From assembly GCA_945957395.1 (NCBI GenBank), contig CAMFKE010000005.1:126001-190000 (forward strand): 64,000 bases of DNA. The letters run 5' to 3'. Shown one piece after another: positions 38,830 to 47,502 of this stretch. The first letter of the stretch is position 1; each line of letters opens with the position of its first letter. The notes beneath the pieces are model-generated. The model was not told where the DNA came from, ran no database searches, and saw only the letters and a list, made by a program, of their open reading frames with translations. Made by a program: the position numbers and the translations under genes. This DNA is from an uncultured Opitutia bacterium (GTDB lineage Bacteria; Verrucomicrobiota; Verrucomicrobiia; Opitutales; UBA953).

Positions 38830-39963
38830 GTGGAGACCGAGAAAACCGAACCGGCGCTGCTGAACCCTTGGCAGCGCCGGCTTGCCGCCTGGGCCTTGGT
38901 GGCGCTTAGCGTGTCCGCGCTCGCCTGGTTCGCGCTGGCCGTGTTCCAAGGCGTGGCGAAGTTCTTCGACACCTTCGGCGGCGTGCTTTGGCCGCTGATT
39001 GTGGCGACCGTGCTCTCGATACTGCTGGAGCCCGTTTGCTCCTTTTTGGAACGGCGGCTGAAGCTCTCGCGCGTGCCGGCGATCATCACCCTCTACCTGC
39101 TCGTGGCCGGCGTGGCCGCCGGGGTGGCGCTCACTTTGCTGCCCGCGCTGTGGGAACAGGTGCGCGCCTTGGGCGACGCGCTGCCGGGCCTGTGGCGCAA
39201 GCTCATGGACCTGGCGCAGGAGCACAACCCGCGGGCGGCCGAATGGCTGCGGGACGGGGGCGCACTGGAGTGGTTGAAATCGCACACGCAGGACCTCGTG
39301 AAGGCCGCCTCCGGTTCGGCCTCGGCGCTGGCCGGAGCGGGCTCGCAGGTCTCCGCCTTTGTCGCGAAGGTCACCGGGCTGGCGCTCGTGCCCGTCTACC
39401 TCTTCTACCTGCTCGACCTGCGGCGCGACTTCACTGCCGACCTGGACCGCGAAAGCGGTTTCCTGCCCAAGGCGCTGAGGGAGGACCTGGTCTTCCTGAC
39501 GCGCCAGTTCATCGGCATCCTCATCAGTTTCTTCCGGGGACAGCTCCTGGTCGGGCTCAGCCTGGGCGCGATACTGTCGGTCGGCTTCGGGCTTATCGGG
39601 CTCAACTACGGGTTGCTCCTGGGCCTGCTGATCGGGCTGGGCAACATCATCCCTTACCTGGGAACCATGCTCGGCCTTGCGGTGGTCGTGCCCCTGGCGC
39701 TTCTGCAGACCGGCGGAGGCGTCGGCCTGGCAGGCGCTGCGCTGGCGGTGTTCGCGGTGGCTCAGACGCTGGACGGCTACCTCATCACGCCCAGAATCAT
39801 GGGAAAAAGCACCGGTCTGCACCCGATGGTCATCATCCTCTCCATTTTCTTCTGGGGAGCCGCCTTCGACGGACTCATCGGCATGGTGCTCGCCGTGCCG
39901 CTCTCGGCCTTCTTCGTCGTGCTGTGGCGCCTGCTGCGCGAGAAGTACCTCACGGCGCGTTGA
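38830..39963 (+). CDS. AI-2E family inner-membrane transporter/permease
   Basis: The 377-residue protein starts at a GTG (METEKTEPALLNPW) just after the glutaredoxin stop. It has the family layout: helices near the N terminus (WPLIVATVLSILLEPVCSFL, ITLYLLVAGVAAGVALTLL), a central soluble segment, and a C-terminal membrane half with LGNIIPYLGTMLGLAVVVPL and the conserved TLDGYLITPRIMGKSTGLHP. Members include proven Na/H antiporters and the AI-2 exporter TqsA, so the substrate cannot be assigned. A terminator follows. Confidence 0.92.
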   Translation: METEKTEPALLNPWQRRLAAWALVALSVSALAWFALAVFQGVAKFFDTFGGVLWPLIVATVLSILLEPVCSFLERRLKLSRVPAIITLYLLVAGVAAGVALTLLPALWEQVRALGDALPGLWRKLMDLAQEHNPRAAEWLRDGGALEWLKSHTQDLVKAASGSASALAGAGSQVSAFVAKVTGLALVPVYLFYLLDLRRDFTADLDRESGFLPKALREDLVFLTRQFIGILISFFRGQLLVGLSLGAILSVGFGLIGLNYGLLLGLLIGLGNIIPYLGTMLGLAVVVPLALLQTGGGVGLAGAALAVFAVAQTLDGYLITPRIMGKSTGLHPMVIILSIFFWGAAFDGLIGMVLAVPLSAFFVVLWRLLREKYLTAR

Positions 39964-39992
39964 TAGCAGCGGACCTCGGCGACAGGAAACGC

Positions 39993-40025
39993 AAAGGCCG
40001 CCCGGGAAACCGGACGGCCTTTGTC
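39993..40025. terminator. Bidirectional terminator between permease and DksA-like genes
   Basis: AAAGGCCG (39993-40000) pairs with CGGCCTTT (40015-40022), with inner CCGG pairing and loop GAAA. It lies between convergent genes, with T-rich sequence on the plus side. Confidence 0.75.
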
Positions 40026-40062
40026 ATGCTTGAAAAACGGATACGGCCGTGTTCCGAACGGA

Positions 40063-41061
40063 TCAGGGCTCTTCGCCGTCATCCTCGCCCGAGGGACCGC
40101 CGAAGGCGCCGCCTTCAACGAGGTCGAGCATCGGGTTGGCGTTGGTGCGCCGTCCGCGACGCTTGTTCTTCTCCATCTGACGCTGCCCTTCCGCGGAGTA
40201 GCGGGTGAAGGGAACGGCGACGAGGCGCTCGGCGGGAATCGGCTGACCGGTGATTTCGCAAACGCCGTAGGAGCCGTCCTTCATGCGGTCGATGGCCTCG
40301 GCGATCTCATAGAGCGCCTCGTGCTCGTTGTTCACGAGCGAGAGCGCGAAGTCGCGGTCGAAGCTGTCGGTGCCGGCGTCGGCCATGTGCTGGGAGTAGG
40401 CGGAGACATCGCCGGTGTCCTCCTTGCCGGTCTTCTTGAGGGCCTCCTCGGTGTGCGTGGCGAGACCTTCGTTCACATGGTCGCGAAGCTCGATGAGCAG
40501 CTTGTAGTACTTGCGGAACTTCTGCGGGATGAGCTCCTCCTCGGGCGTGGAATCACCCTTCTTGGTGAAGGGATTGAAGCCGAGCAGATCGGCCACGGAC
40601 ACCGCGGTGACCTGGCGATTCTGCACCGGCTTGTCCTCGATTTTCACCGCGGCCTTGGCGACAGGCTTGGCGGAGACGGGCTCCTCCTGTCCGGGCACAT
40701 ACAGGTTGAGCTTGGCGTTGGCGCGGCTCTTGAGGTACTCGTCCACATCGGCCCAGGAGAAGGCCACGGGAGCGTTGCGTCGCGCCTTCTTGGCGGAGGG
40801 AGCCTCCTGCTTGTGCTTCACGCGATGGTCGGTGAGCGTCTTGACCGCCGCCTCGTGGCTCATCGCCGGCGCAGCGACCTTCTTTTCCACGGCCGTCGAC
40901 TTGGCCGGAGCCTTGACCGACGCCTTTTCTGGGGCCTTGGCTGGGGCGGAGGCCTTGGTGGAGACCGGGCTCTTCGCCGCCGCCTTGGGAGCGGGCTTGG
41001 CGGAGGCTTTGGGGGCGGGCTTGGCGGGCGCCTTCGGCGCGGGCTTCTTCGTTTTGCTCAT
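40063..41061 (-). CDS. DksA/TraR-family protein with long Lys/Ala/Pro N-terminal tail
   Basis: The 332-residue product has two parts. Residues 1-85 are Lys/Ala/Pro-rich (MSKTKKPAPKAPAKPAPKAS...), like a histone H1 tail. From about 195 comes a DksA-like coiled coil (KYYKLLIELRDHVNEGLATH, ... FALSLVNNEHEALYEIAEAI) and the globular end YGVCEITGQPIPAERLVAVP. In DksA the zinc finger is CxxC...CxxC; here only the first Cys remains, so zinc binding is probably lost. DksA-type proteins enter the RNA polymerase secondary channel. It starts 11 bases after the ileS stop, so the two form an operon. Its role is inferred. Confidence 0.85.
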   Translation of the reverse strand: MSKTKKPAPKAPAKPAPKASAKPAPKAAAKSPVSTKASAPAKAPEKASVKAPAKSTAVEKKVAAPAMSHEAAVKTLTDHRVKHKQEAPSAKKARRNAPVAFSWADVDEYLKSRANAKLNLYVPGQEEPVSAKPVAKAAVKIEDKPVQNRQVTAVSVADLLGFNPFTKKGDSTPEEELIPQKFRKYYKLLIELRDHVNEGLATHTEEALKKTGKEDTGDVSAYSQHMADAGTDSFDRDFALSLVNNEHEALYEIAEAIDRMKDGSYGVCEITGQPIPAERLVAVPFTRYSAEGQRQMEKNKRRGRRTNANPMLDLVEGGAFGGPSGEDDGEEP

Positions 41062-41072
41062 CAGGGAGAGGG

Positions 41073-43898
41073 TCAGCGGGTGAATGCTTCGGGGTACTTG
41101 GCTGCAAGCGCTTCGCGGCAGCGGGCGGACACGCTGCCGAACTCACCGGCACTTACAAGCTCGGGCACCCAGCGCCAGGAGCGCGGGCAACGCACCCCTG
41201 CGGCCTTCGCCGTTTCCACTTTCAATGCGGCTCCGGCGGCGGCGACGAGACTCACTTCGGAGACGATGAACAGCTCCTCCAAGGCCTTTTCGTGCTTCTT
41301 TAGCAACGCGAGCGTGGCGTCGGCGGGGTCGGCGGTGACCACGACCTTGGCGTCGAGCGACTGGCCGATCTCCTTGGACTGGCGCAGCGCTTCGAGGCCG
41401 ATGTTGACGGCGCCAAGGACGGACTGGATGGCGTCGAACTCGGCGGAGGCTTCGGCGTTGCGCCACTCGGCGGGGACGACGGGCCAGTCTTCGGTGTGGA
41501 TGGAAACGGGGGCGTACTCGGCGCCGGACTTGAAGTGGCTCCACGCCTCGTCGGTCGTGAAGGGCAGCATGGGCGAGAGCAGCTTGGCGTAGACCTCGAA
41601 GATCAGGCGGATGGCGGTCTGCGCGGAGCGGCGCTCGGGCGCGTCGGGCGCGAGCGTGTAGAGGCGATCCTTGAGGACGTTGTGGTAGGTGGCCGAGAGC
41701 GTGCTCGTGGTGAACTCGCACAGCGCGGCGTAGGCCTTGTGGAACGAGTAGGCGTCCACGGCGGCGGTGACCTCGTCGACGAGCAGGGCGGTCTTGTGCA
41801 GGGCCCACTTGTCGAGCAGCGTCATCGAGGCGACCGGCACGGCGTGCTTGGAGGCGTCGAAGTCGTAGAGGTTCGAGAGCTGGTAGCGCAGCGTATTGCG
41901 GATGGCGCGGTACTGGTTCGAGACGGTCTCGAAGATGGCGTCGGAGAGCTTGATGTCGTGCTGGTAGTTCTCGGAGGCGATCCAGAGGCGCACGACATCC
42001 GCGCCGTACTTGCTGACATAGTCGTCGGCCTTCGAGGGCTTGCCGTCGGACTTGGAAATCTTCTTGCCGTCGCCGCCGACCACGAAGCCGTGGGTGATGA
42101 CGCGCTTGTAGGGAGCGGCGCCCTTGGCGATCATGCCCGTCCAGAGGGAGGACTGGAACCAACCGCGGTGCTGGTCGGAGCCTTCGAGGTAGAGGTCGGC
42201 GGGCCAGTGCAGCTCGGGGTTGTTCGGCAGCACGGCGATGTGCGAGGCGCCGGAGTCGATCCACACGTCGAGCGTGTCGGAGCCCTTCTTGAGCTTGTCG
42301 GCGGCGGGCCAGCCGGCGGGCAGCGCGACGCCCGCGAGGATATCGGCGGCGCCCTTCTCGAACCACAGGTCGGTGCCGGCGGTGGCGATCTTGGCGGCGA
42401 CGGCGCGGATGACGCCGGCGTCGAGGTAGGCTTCGCCCTTGTCGTCGTAGAAGGCGATGATGGGCACGCCCCAGGAGCGCTGACGCGAGATGCACCAGTC
42501 GGGACGGTTCTGCACGGCGCCGCGGATGCGGTTTTCGCCGGAGTCGGGGGTCCACTTCACCTCGCCAATGGCGGCGAGGGCGGACTCGCGGGTGCCGGAG
42601 CGGTCAAGGCCGACGAACCACTGGTCCATGGCGCGGAAGATGACCGGGGTCTTGGAGCGCCAGCAGTGCGGGTAGGAGTGCGTGATGATCTCGAGCTTCA
42701 GCAGCGCGCCGTTGGCCTCGATGGTCTTGAGCACGGCGGTGTTCGCGGGGATGCGTCCGCCCTCCTCGAGCACGGAGACGCCCACGAGGTGGGCGGGCAC
42801 CTTGCCGTCGTCGGCATAGGTGCCGGCGTCGGTGATGGGCGAATACACTTCGAGGCCGTACTTGAGGCCGGTCTGGTAGTCCTCGACACCGTGGCCGGGC
42901 GCCGTGTGCACGCAGCCGGTGCCGGCGTCGGTGGTCACATACTCGGCGGTGACGATGGGCGAGTCGCGGTCGATGAAGGGATGGCGGGCCCGGACGCCGG
43001 CGAGCTTCGCGCCAAGGACGGTCTGCTCCGTGACGGTCTCGCCCGCGGCGAGCACCTTGGCCACGAAGGCGTCGGCGAGCACCTTGGCCACGAGGTAGCC
43101 CTTGCCGGCGTGGCGCAGCACGACGTACTCAAGCTCCGGATGCACGGCCACCGCGAGGTTGGCGGGCAGGGTCCAGGGGGTGGTGGTCCAGATGACCACG
43201 GAAAGGTCGTCACCGGAGAGGCCGGCCTTGGCGGCCTCGGCGGCGGGAACGGGGAAAGCGACCCAGATGGAGGGCGACTTCTTGTCCTTGTACTCGATCT
43301 CGGCCTCGGCGAGCGCGGTGGCGCAGGGGATGGACCAATAGACGGGTTTCTTGGAGCGGTAGACGAGGCCCTTTTCCACCATGGCGGAGAAGGTGCGGAT
43401 GATGTCCGCCTCGTAGGCGGGGTTCATCGTCTTGTACTCGGCGGCCCAGTCGGCGAGCACGCCGAGCCGCTTGAACTGGCCGCGCTGCTTCTCGATGTAT
43501 CCGGCGGAGAAGGTGGCGCAGGCCTTGCGGATGTCGAGGGGCGTGAGCTCCTTCTTCTGGGCCTGAAGGTCCTTCATCACCTTGTGCTCGATGGGAAGGC
43601 CGTGGCAGTCCCAGCCGGGGACATAGGGCGTGCGGAAACCGGCGAGCGTCTTCTGGCGCAGGATGATGTCCTTGAGCAGCTTGTTGAGGGCCGTGCCGAT
43701 GTGCACGTCGCCGTTGGTGAAGGGCGGGCCGTCATGCAGGACGAAGGCGGTCTTGCCGGCACGGTTGTCCTGAATGCGGCGATACAGGCCGGTCTTCTCC
43801 CAGTGGGCGATGCGCTTGGGCTCGCGATCGGTGAGGCCCGCACGCATCGGGAAATCGGTGACGGGAAGGTTAAGGGTGTCCTTGAGTTCTACGGCCAT
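41073..43898 (-). CDS. ileS: Isoleucyl-tRNA synthetase
   Basis: The 941-residue protein has the class I motifs HIGT (66-69, in NGDVHIGTALNKLLKD) and KISKS (GKKISKSDGKPSKADDYV), with the editing domain between (WTTTPWTLPANLAVAVHPEL, the threonine-rich peptide). PYVPGWDCHGLPIEHKVM is a clear IleRS block. ATG 43898 (MAVELKDTLNLPVTDFPMRA) fits the family start. The C-terminal zinc finger of bacterial IleRS seems reduced: RCPRSWRWVPELVS replaces the usual CxRCW and only one later Cys is seen, so zinc binding may be lost. It is followed by the DksA-like gene. Confidence 0.96.
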   Translation of the reverse strand: MAVELKDTLNLPVTDFPMRAGLTDREPKRIAHWEKTGLYRRIQDNRAGKTAFVLHDGPPFTNGDVHIGTALNKLLKDIILRQKTLAGFRTPYVPGWDCHGLPIEHKVMKDLQAQKKELTPLDIRKACATFSAGYIEKQRGQFKRLGVLADWAAEYKTMNPAYEADIIRTFSAMVEKGLVYRSKKPVYWSIPCATALAEAEIEYKDKKSPSIWVAFPVPAAEAAKAGLSGDDLSVVIWTTTPWTLPANLAVAVHPELEYVVLRHAGKGYLVAKVLADAFVAKVLAAGETVTEQTVLGAKLAGVRARHPFIDRDSPIVTAEYVTTDAGTGCVHTAPGHGVEDYQTGLKYGLEVYSPITDAGTYADDGKVPAHLVGVSVLEEGGRIPANTAVLKTIEANGALLKLEIITHSYPHCWRSKTPVIFRAMDQWFVGLDRSGTRESALAAIGEVKWTPDSGENRIRGAVQNRPDWCISRQRSWGVPIIAFYDDKGEAYLDAGVIRAVAAKIATAGTDLWFEKGAADILAGVALPAGWPAADKLKKGSDTLDVWIDSGASHIAVLPNNPELHWPADLYLEGSDQHRGWFQSSLWTGMIAKGAAPYKRVITHGFVVGGDGKKISKSDGKPSKADDYVSKYGADVVRLWIASENYQHDIKLSDAIFETVSNQYRAIRNTLRYQLSNLYDFDASKHAVPVASMTLLDKWALHKTALLVDEVTAAVDAYSFHKAYAALCEFTTSTLSATYHNVLKDRLYTLAPDAPERRSAQTAIRLIFEVYAKLLSPMLPFTTDEAWSHFKSGAEYAPVSIHTEDWPVVPAEWRNAEASAEFDAIQSVLGAVNIGLEALRQSKEIGQSLDAKVVVTADPADATLALLKKHEKALEELFIVSEVSLVAAAGAALKVETAKAAGVRCPRSWRWVPELVSAGEFGSVSARCREALAAKYPEAFTR

Positions 43899-43994
43899 GT
43901 CGGAAACTGAAAAAAGGTTGTCGCGGGTCGGCGCGCGGCGCGCCGGGTTTCGTGTGCGCGGGAGGGTGGAACCCAACCGGGCGGTTTCAAGTGT

Positions 43995-44687
43995 TCAGTT
44001 GCGCGTTTTCGGTGCCGACGGCAGCGACGCCAAAAACTCCACGATGGCGCCGGCGCACTCCGTGGTGCGGCACTCGGCGATCAAGTGCGGCCCCGCAACC
44101 TCCACAACCCGCGCGCCGGGCACCGATGAAGCCAGCCCGTGTTGCGCCTTGGGTGGCACAACCCGATCACGCGTCGCCACCAGCACCAAGGTCGGCGGAG
44201 CGGGGGCGCCCTCGGCATCGTCGCGCAGACGCAGCACGGAGCGCAACCGATTCACGAGGGTGCGGGCGGGTAACCCGAGGATGGCCGGCTCAAGCCGGTC
44301 GCGCAGCGAGGCGGCCAGCCCGTGGTCAAAAACCCAGCGCAACCCTGGGCGCAATGGAAGATGCCGCAAAACATACGCCAGAGGGGCGATTCCGGCCGGC
44401 ACTCGGCGAGGGCGACGCGAGAAGGTAGCCACAAGCACCAACCCACGCACCAGGTCGGGCCGTTGCCGCGCCACACGCAATACGAGCGGGCCGGAAAACG
44501 ACTCGCCCAGGAGCACACAAGGCCCGGCCCGTTCCAGCTCGCACACGAGCCAGCGCTCAAGTTCCGAATAATCGGCGAGATGCGCGGGCAACGCCGTTAC
44601 TCGGCAAGCCGTGACGCCGGAGAGCTCGGAAGCGAGAGGCTCAAGCAGGCGACCCGAACCATCCAAGCCGGGAAGAAGCATCAACAT
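43995..44687 (-). CDS. Alpha/beta-hydrolase fold protein
   Basis: The 230-residue product has the nucleophile elbow GESFSG (Ser63), LVLVATRDRVVPP for the acid residue and EVAGPHLIAECR for the catalytic His. MLMLLPGLDGSGRLLEPL is the first strand and oxyanion region. The substrate is unknown; the short form resembles small esterases and BioH/MenH-like enzymes. It stands between the 5' end of ileS and the amt terminator, on the same strand as both. Confidence 0.85.
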   Translation of the reverse strand: MLMLLPGLDGSGRLLEPLASELSGVTACRVTALPAHLADYSELERWLVCELERAGPCVLLGESFSGPLVLRVARQRPDLVRGLVLVATFSRRPRRVPAGIAPLAYVLRHLPLRPGLRWVFDHGLAASLRDRLEPAILGLPARTLVNRLRSVLRLRDDAEGAPAPPTLVLVATRDRVVPPKAQHGLASSVPGARVVEVAGPHLIAECRTTECAGAIVEFLASLPSAPKTRN

Positions 44688-45045
44688 GGCTCAATTAGAG
44701 GAATGGTTGATGCGCCACACGGCATAAAGTTGCATGCGATCCAGCCCAACGACTTCCTCCACATTTGGCAGTCCGGCCCAATCTCGCCAACTCCCCCCAC
44801 CCGTCCGAACCGGAATGAAAACGCCGATTGGCAAGGTACACGGGCGGCGGAATCTCTGGCAACATGAGGCAAATGAGAATGCTATCGAGGCCTCCGGAGG
44901 GAAGCCATTAGTCCGCAGAACAACCGATACGACAGCAGATAAACATAAAAACTCCGCCGGCATTCACCGGCGGAGGCTGAAAGCGCAATCAGTTCAAAAA
45001 ACCGCGTATGCGCACGTGGCGAAAGCCGAAGCCACCCTCGATATG
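44688..45045. other. Intergenic stretch with amt terminator; no convincing gene
   Basis: This 358-base gap holds the amt terminator (44945-44976). On the minus strand an open frame of 90 codons ends at 44691, but it starts inside that terminator and shows no known domain; only its last 40 or so residues (GGGSWRDWAGLPNVEEVV...) look protein-like. No tRNA or structured RNA was recognised. Confidence 0.5.
44945..44976 (-). terminator. Rho-independent terminator of amt
   Basis: CTCCGCCGG (44952-44960) pairs with CCGGCGGAG (44967-44975), loop of six. On the minus strand five T follow (44947-44951). It lies about 70 bases after the amt stop codon. Confidence 0.87.
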
Positions 45046-46566
45046 TCACTGAGCATTGAGGGAATAGCCTTCCTCTCCGTGGTCGCTGATATCAAGCCCC
45101 TGGGTTTCCGATTCCTCAGCGGGACGCAGACCGACAAGCCGCTTAACAACCAGGGCGATGATTGCAGTGGCCGCCAAAGACACTGCCACCGTCAACGCCA
45201 TCGCTTTCAACTGAACCCACCACAAACCGCCATTCGTAATCATGCCGGCGAGTCCATTTGAGACTGCGGCATGACCCGTAAGATTCGAATTGATGGACGC
45301 ATCGGCAAAAACGCCGGTCAACAGAGCACCCAGTGTTCCGCTCACGCCATGAACACCGAAAGCGTCGAGCGAATCATCAAGCCCAAGGCGCTTCTTTATA
45401 TACATGACAAAAACAAAGGACAGCAACGCAGCCAACATGCCCGAAACCATGGCAACACTGGGCCCGCAATAGCCGGCGGCCGGGGTGATCACAACCAAGC
45501 CGGATATGACGCCGGAGCAAAAGCCGAGAACACTGGCGTGGCCGCGAACAATCCATTCGGCCATCCCCCAAACGAAGGCGGCAGCGGCGGCGGACATGGT
45601 CGTGGCGGTGAAGGCGTTTGCAGCAATCGCATCGGCACCCAACGCGCTACCGGCGTTGAACCCATACCAACCGACCCAGAGCATCCCGGTCCCGACCACA
45701 CACAAGACCATGCTATGCGGGGAAAACGGACGGCGCCCAAAACCCGACCGAGGACCGACAATAATGCAAAGAAGCAGAGCAGACCACCCTGAGGTCATGT
45801 GAACCACCGTGCCGCCGGCAAAGTCCAGAGCCGGAATCGAAGCCGAAGGATTCCAAACCCCGTTCATGCACCCCGTAGCCCCCCAAACCATGTGAGCCAT
45901 CGGGATATAGACACAAAGCATCCAAAGTGCTGAAAAAAGCAGGACTGCGGAAAACTTCATACGCTCCGCCACAGCGCCGAAAATCAAGGCGGGAGTAATG
46001 ATGGCGAACATCAACTGATACATGGAAAAGACATTTTGCGAGACCCATGGCGCATAGTCGGCATTGGGTGCGGATAAAACCCCGCGCAGAAAAGAGTACT
46101 CCAAGCCGCCCAAATATGGGGCTACACACGTACCCTCAAAGCTCTTTCCAAATATCAAACTGTAACCAAATGCCCACCAAATCAGTGCATTCATACCCGC
46201 CAGTCCGAAGCACTGACCGGCAATGGAGAGAACATTTCTGGTTCGGACCAGGCCACCGTAGAAAAGAAACAACCCGGGCATGGTCATGAAGAGCACCAAC
46301 GCCGTATTTATCATCATGAAGGCGTTATGCCCGGGTTCCGCCAGATTTGCCAATGGACGCTCCGCCTTCCCCGCACCCGCGGGAGCGGGAACATTGGCCA
46401 CTGCTGACTCCAAATCAGATACCCTGCGCTCCAAGGTTGCAGCAGCTTGAGTGCCCGACGGCGAGCTTTCGGCTTCCGCGCCGGCCACATCCACGGCGCA
46501 AGTCAGCACCAACAAAGATAGCGTAACGCCAAGTCTTAGGAGTCGTGAGATCATGACGCCAGCCAT
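45046..46566 (-). CDS. amt: Ammonium transporter (Amt family)
   Basis: The 506-residue protein has an N-terminal signal (MISRLLRLGVTLSLLVLTCA), a short coiled-coil (ATLERRVSDLESAVANV) and then 11 membrane helices. Amt blocks visible are PGLFLFYGGLVRTRNVLS, DFAGGTVVHMTSGWSALL, with the first pore His, and LDAFGVHGVSGTLGALLTG, with the second. It conducts ammonium into the cell. Two starts are possible: ATG 46566 (MAGVM) and ATG 46554 (MISRLL). A sigma-54-like box abuts the first, which would favour the second. No glnK (PII) gene is next to it in the window. Codon use is less GC-rich than in most neighbours. Confidence 0.94.
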   Translation of the reverse strand: MAGVMISRLLRLGVTLSLLVLTCAVDVAGAEAESSPSGTQAAATLERRVSDLESAVANVPAPAGAGKAERPLANLAEPGHNAFMMINTALVLFMTMPGLFLFYGGLVRTRNVLSIAGQCFGLAGMNALIWWAFGYSLIFGKSFEGTCVAPYLGGLEYSFLRGVLSAPNADYAPWVSQNVFSMYQLMFAIITPALIFGAVAERMKFSAVLLFSALWMLCVYIPMAHMVWGATGCMNGVWNPSASIPALDFAGGTVVHMTSGWSALLLCIIVGPRSGFGRRPFSPHSMVLCVVGTGMLWVGWYGFNAGSALGADAIAANAFTATTMSAAAAAFVWGMAEWIVRGHASVLGFCSGVISGLVVITPAAGYCGPSVAMVSGMLAALLSFVFVMYIKKRLGLDDSLDAFGVHGVSGTLGALLTGVFADASINSNLTGHAAVSNGLAGMITNGGLWWVQLKAMALTVAVSLAATAIIALVVKRLVGLRPAEESETQGLDISDHGEEGYSLNAQ

Positions 46567-46581
46567 GCAGCTATCATGCCA
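46566..46581 (-). promoter_or_regulatory. Sigma-54-like promoter box before amt
   Basis: On the minus strand the bases from 46581 to 46566 read TGGCATGATAGCTGCA. The sigma-54 consensus is TGGCACG-N4-TTGCA/T; here the -24 half matches 6 of 7 and the -12 half 4 of 5, with exact spacing. It fills the space between the upstream gene's terminator and the first amt ATG. Initiation 12 bases past the -12 C would fall near 46555, next to the second ATG (46554). Nitrogen control of amt by sigma-54 is well known elsewhere. Confidence 0.5.
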
Positions 46582-46613
46582 AAAAAAGGCCCCCGACTAA
46601 AAAGCCGGGGGCC
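46581..46613 (-). terminator. Rho-independent terminator after the coiled-coil protein gene
   Basis: GGCCCCCG (46588-46595) pairs with CGGGGGCC (46606-46613). On the minus strand seven T follow (46581-46587). It ends the pilus-type operon and lies directly before the amt promoter region. Confidence 0.88.
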
Positions 46614-46636
46614 GGAAGTCCTTCAAACAGCGGACA

Positions 46637-47479
46637 CTAGGGTTCCTTACGGGTAAATACCTCCTCAACGGCGGACTTGAGCTTCTCGCGCCGAGCCTCG
46701 TTGGCCAGCAAACGCTGCTTCAACTCCTTACGCTGACCAAGCAAATCCAGATAATACTTCACATCCCGATCGGACACCTGAAAAGAATAGCCGGCCTTCA
46801 AAGTATAAAGCGCCTTGCCCGGCTCCATCGTGGCAATGAACTCGTAGGCAGGACGATCCAAGTGCAGTTTCGCCACACCTATCGGACCGGAAATCTTATT
46901 CAGCTTTTGCAGATCTTCAGCCAAAGAAATCTCCTCCTTGAGAGATGCAATCTTGAGCTTACTCTTCTCAATCTCAGTGGCGCTTCCGGCCGACTCCGCC
47001 TGCAACTCCACAAGCTTGGTCTCCTCGCGGCTCAGTTCATCGACAGCGGCAACCTTACGCTTTGCCATCGAAACCTTCAATTCATTCGACCGCTTCGATT
47101 CGCGCTGAAAGCGTTCGAGAATCGTGGCAATCGCATCAATTGAAGCATCGTCATCAGCATCAAGAAGCAGCGGCTCAACAATCGCCGCGCCCTTGAGCTC
47201 CAGCATAAAATACTCCCTGGATTTCGCAATCTCAGCATCGTACCGATTTATGGCATAGACACGCAGGCGAGCCTGAGACTTCGGATAGTAGGCGGTCACC
47301 GACCGGGCAACATCCGAAAATTCAACCTTCATGCGATCACCCTCCGAATCCACTGCCGGCGCGGACTTGGCAGCGGAGGCCCCTACGGCCGTCGCAGCAG
47401 CATCAGCCTTTTGAGCATGAGCGGCGACCGCCAGACTTAGCGCCGCAAGCGACGCCCCGTAAACCCTTAAAGGTATCAT
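46637..47479 (-). CDS. Periplasmic coiled-coil protein of unknown function
   Basis: The 280-residue product has a signal peptide (MIPLRVYGASLAALSLAVAAHA) and, in the middle, a long coiled coil (about 115-185: RESKRSNELKVSMAKRKVAA, EETKLVELQAESAGSATEIE...). The C-terminal part has KALYTLKAGYSFQVSDRDVK and another helix. I do not recognise the family. It starts 24 bases after the secretin gene and precedes the operon's terminator, so it is probably an accessory of the secretin machine. Confidence 0.75.
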   Translation of the reverse strand: MIPLRVYGASLAALSLAVAAHAQKADAAATAVGASAAKSAPAVDSEGDRMKVEFSDVARSVTAYYPKSQARLRVYAINRYDAEIAKSREYFMLELKGAAIVEPLLLDADDDASIDAIATILERFQRESKRSNELKVSMAKRKVAAVDELSREETKLVELQAESAGSATEIEKSKLKIASLKEEISLAEDLQKLNKISGPIGVAKLHLDRPAYEFIATMEPGKALYTLKAGYSFQVSDRDVKYYLDLLGQRKELKQRLLANEARREKLKSAVEEVFTRKEP

Positions 47480-47502
47480 GTTAGAAAACCTCGGCTGAGT
47501 TA

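Noticed and set aside
41496-43910. 804-codon plus-strand frame
   Set aside because: Antisense to ileS; no domain recognised.
44691-44963. Possible 90-residue gene on the minus strand before the alpha/beta hydrolase
   Set aside because: It would start within the amt terminator and has no recognised domain; kept only as an intergenic remark.
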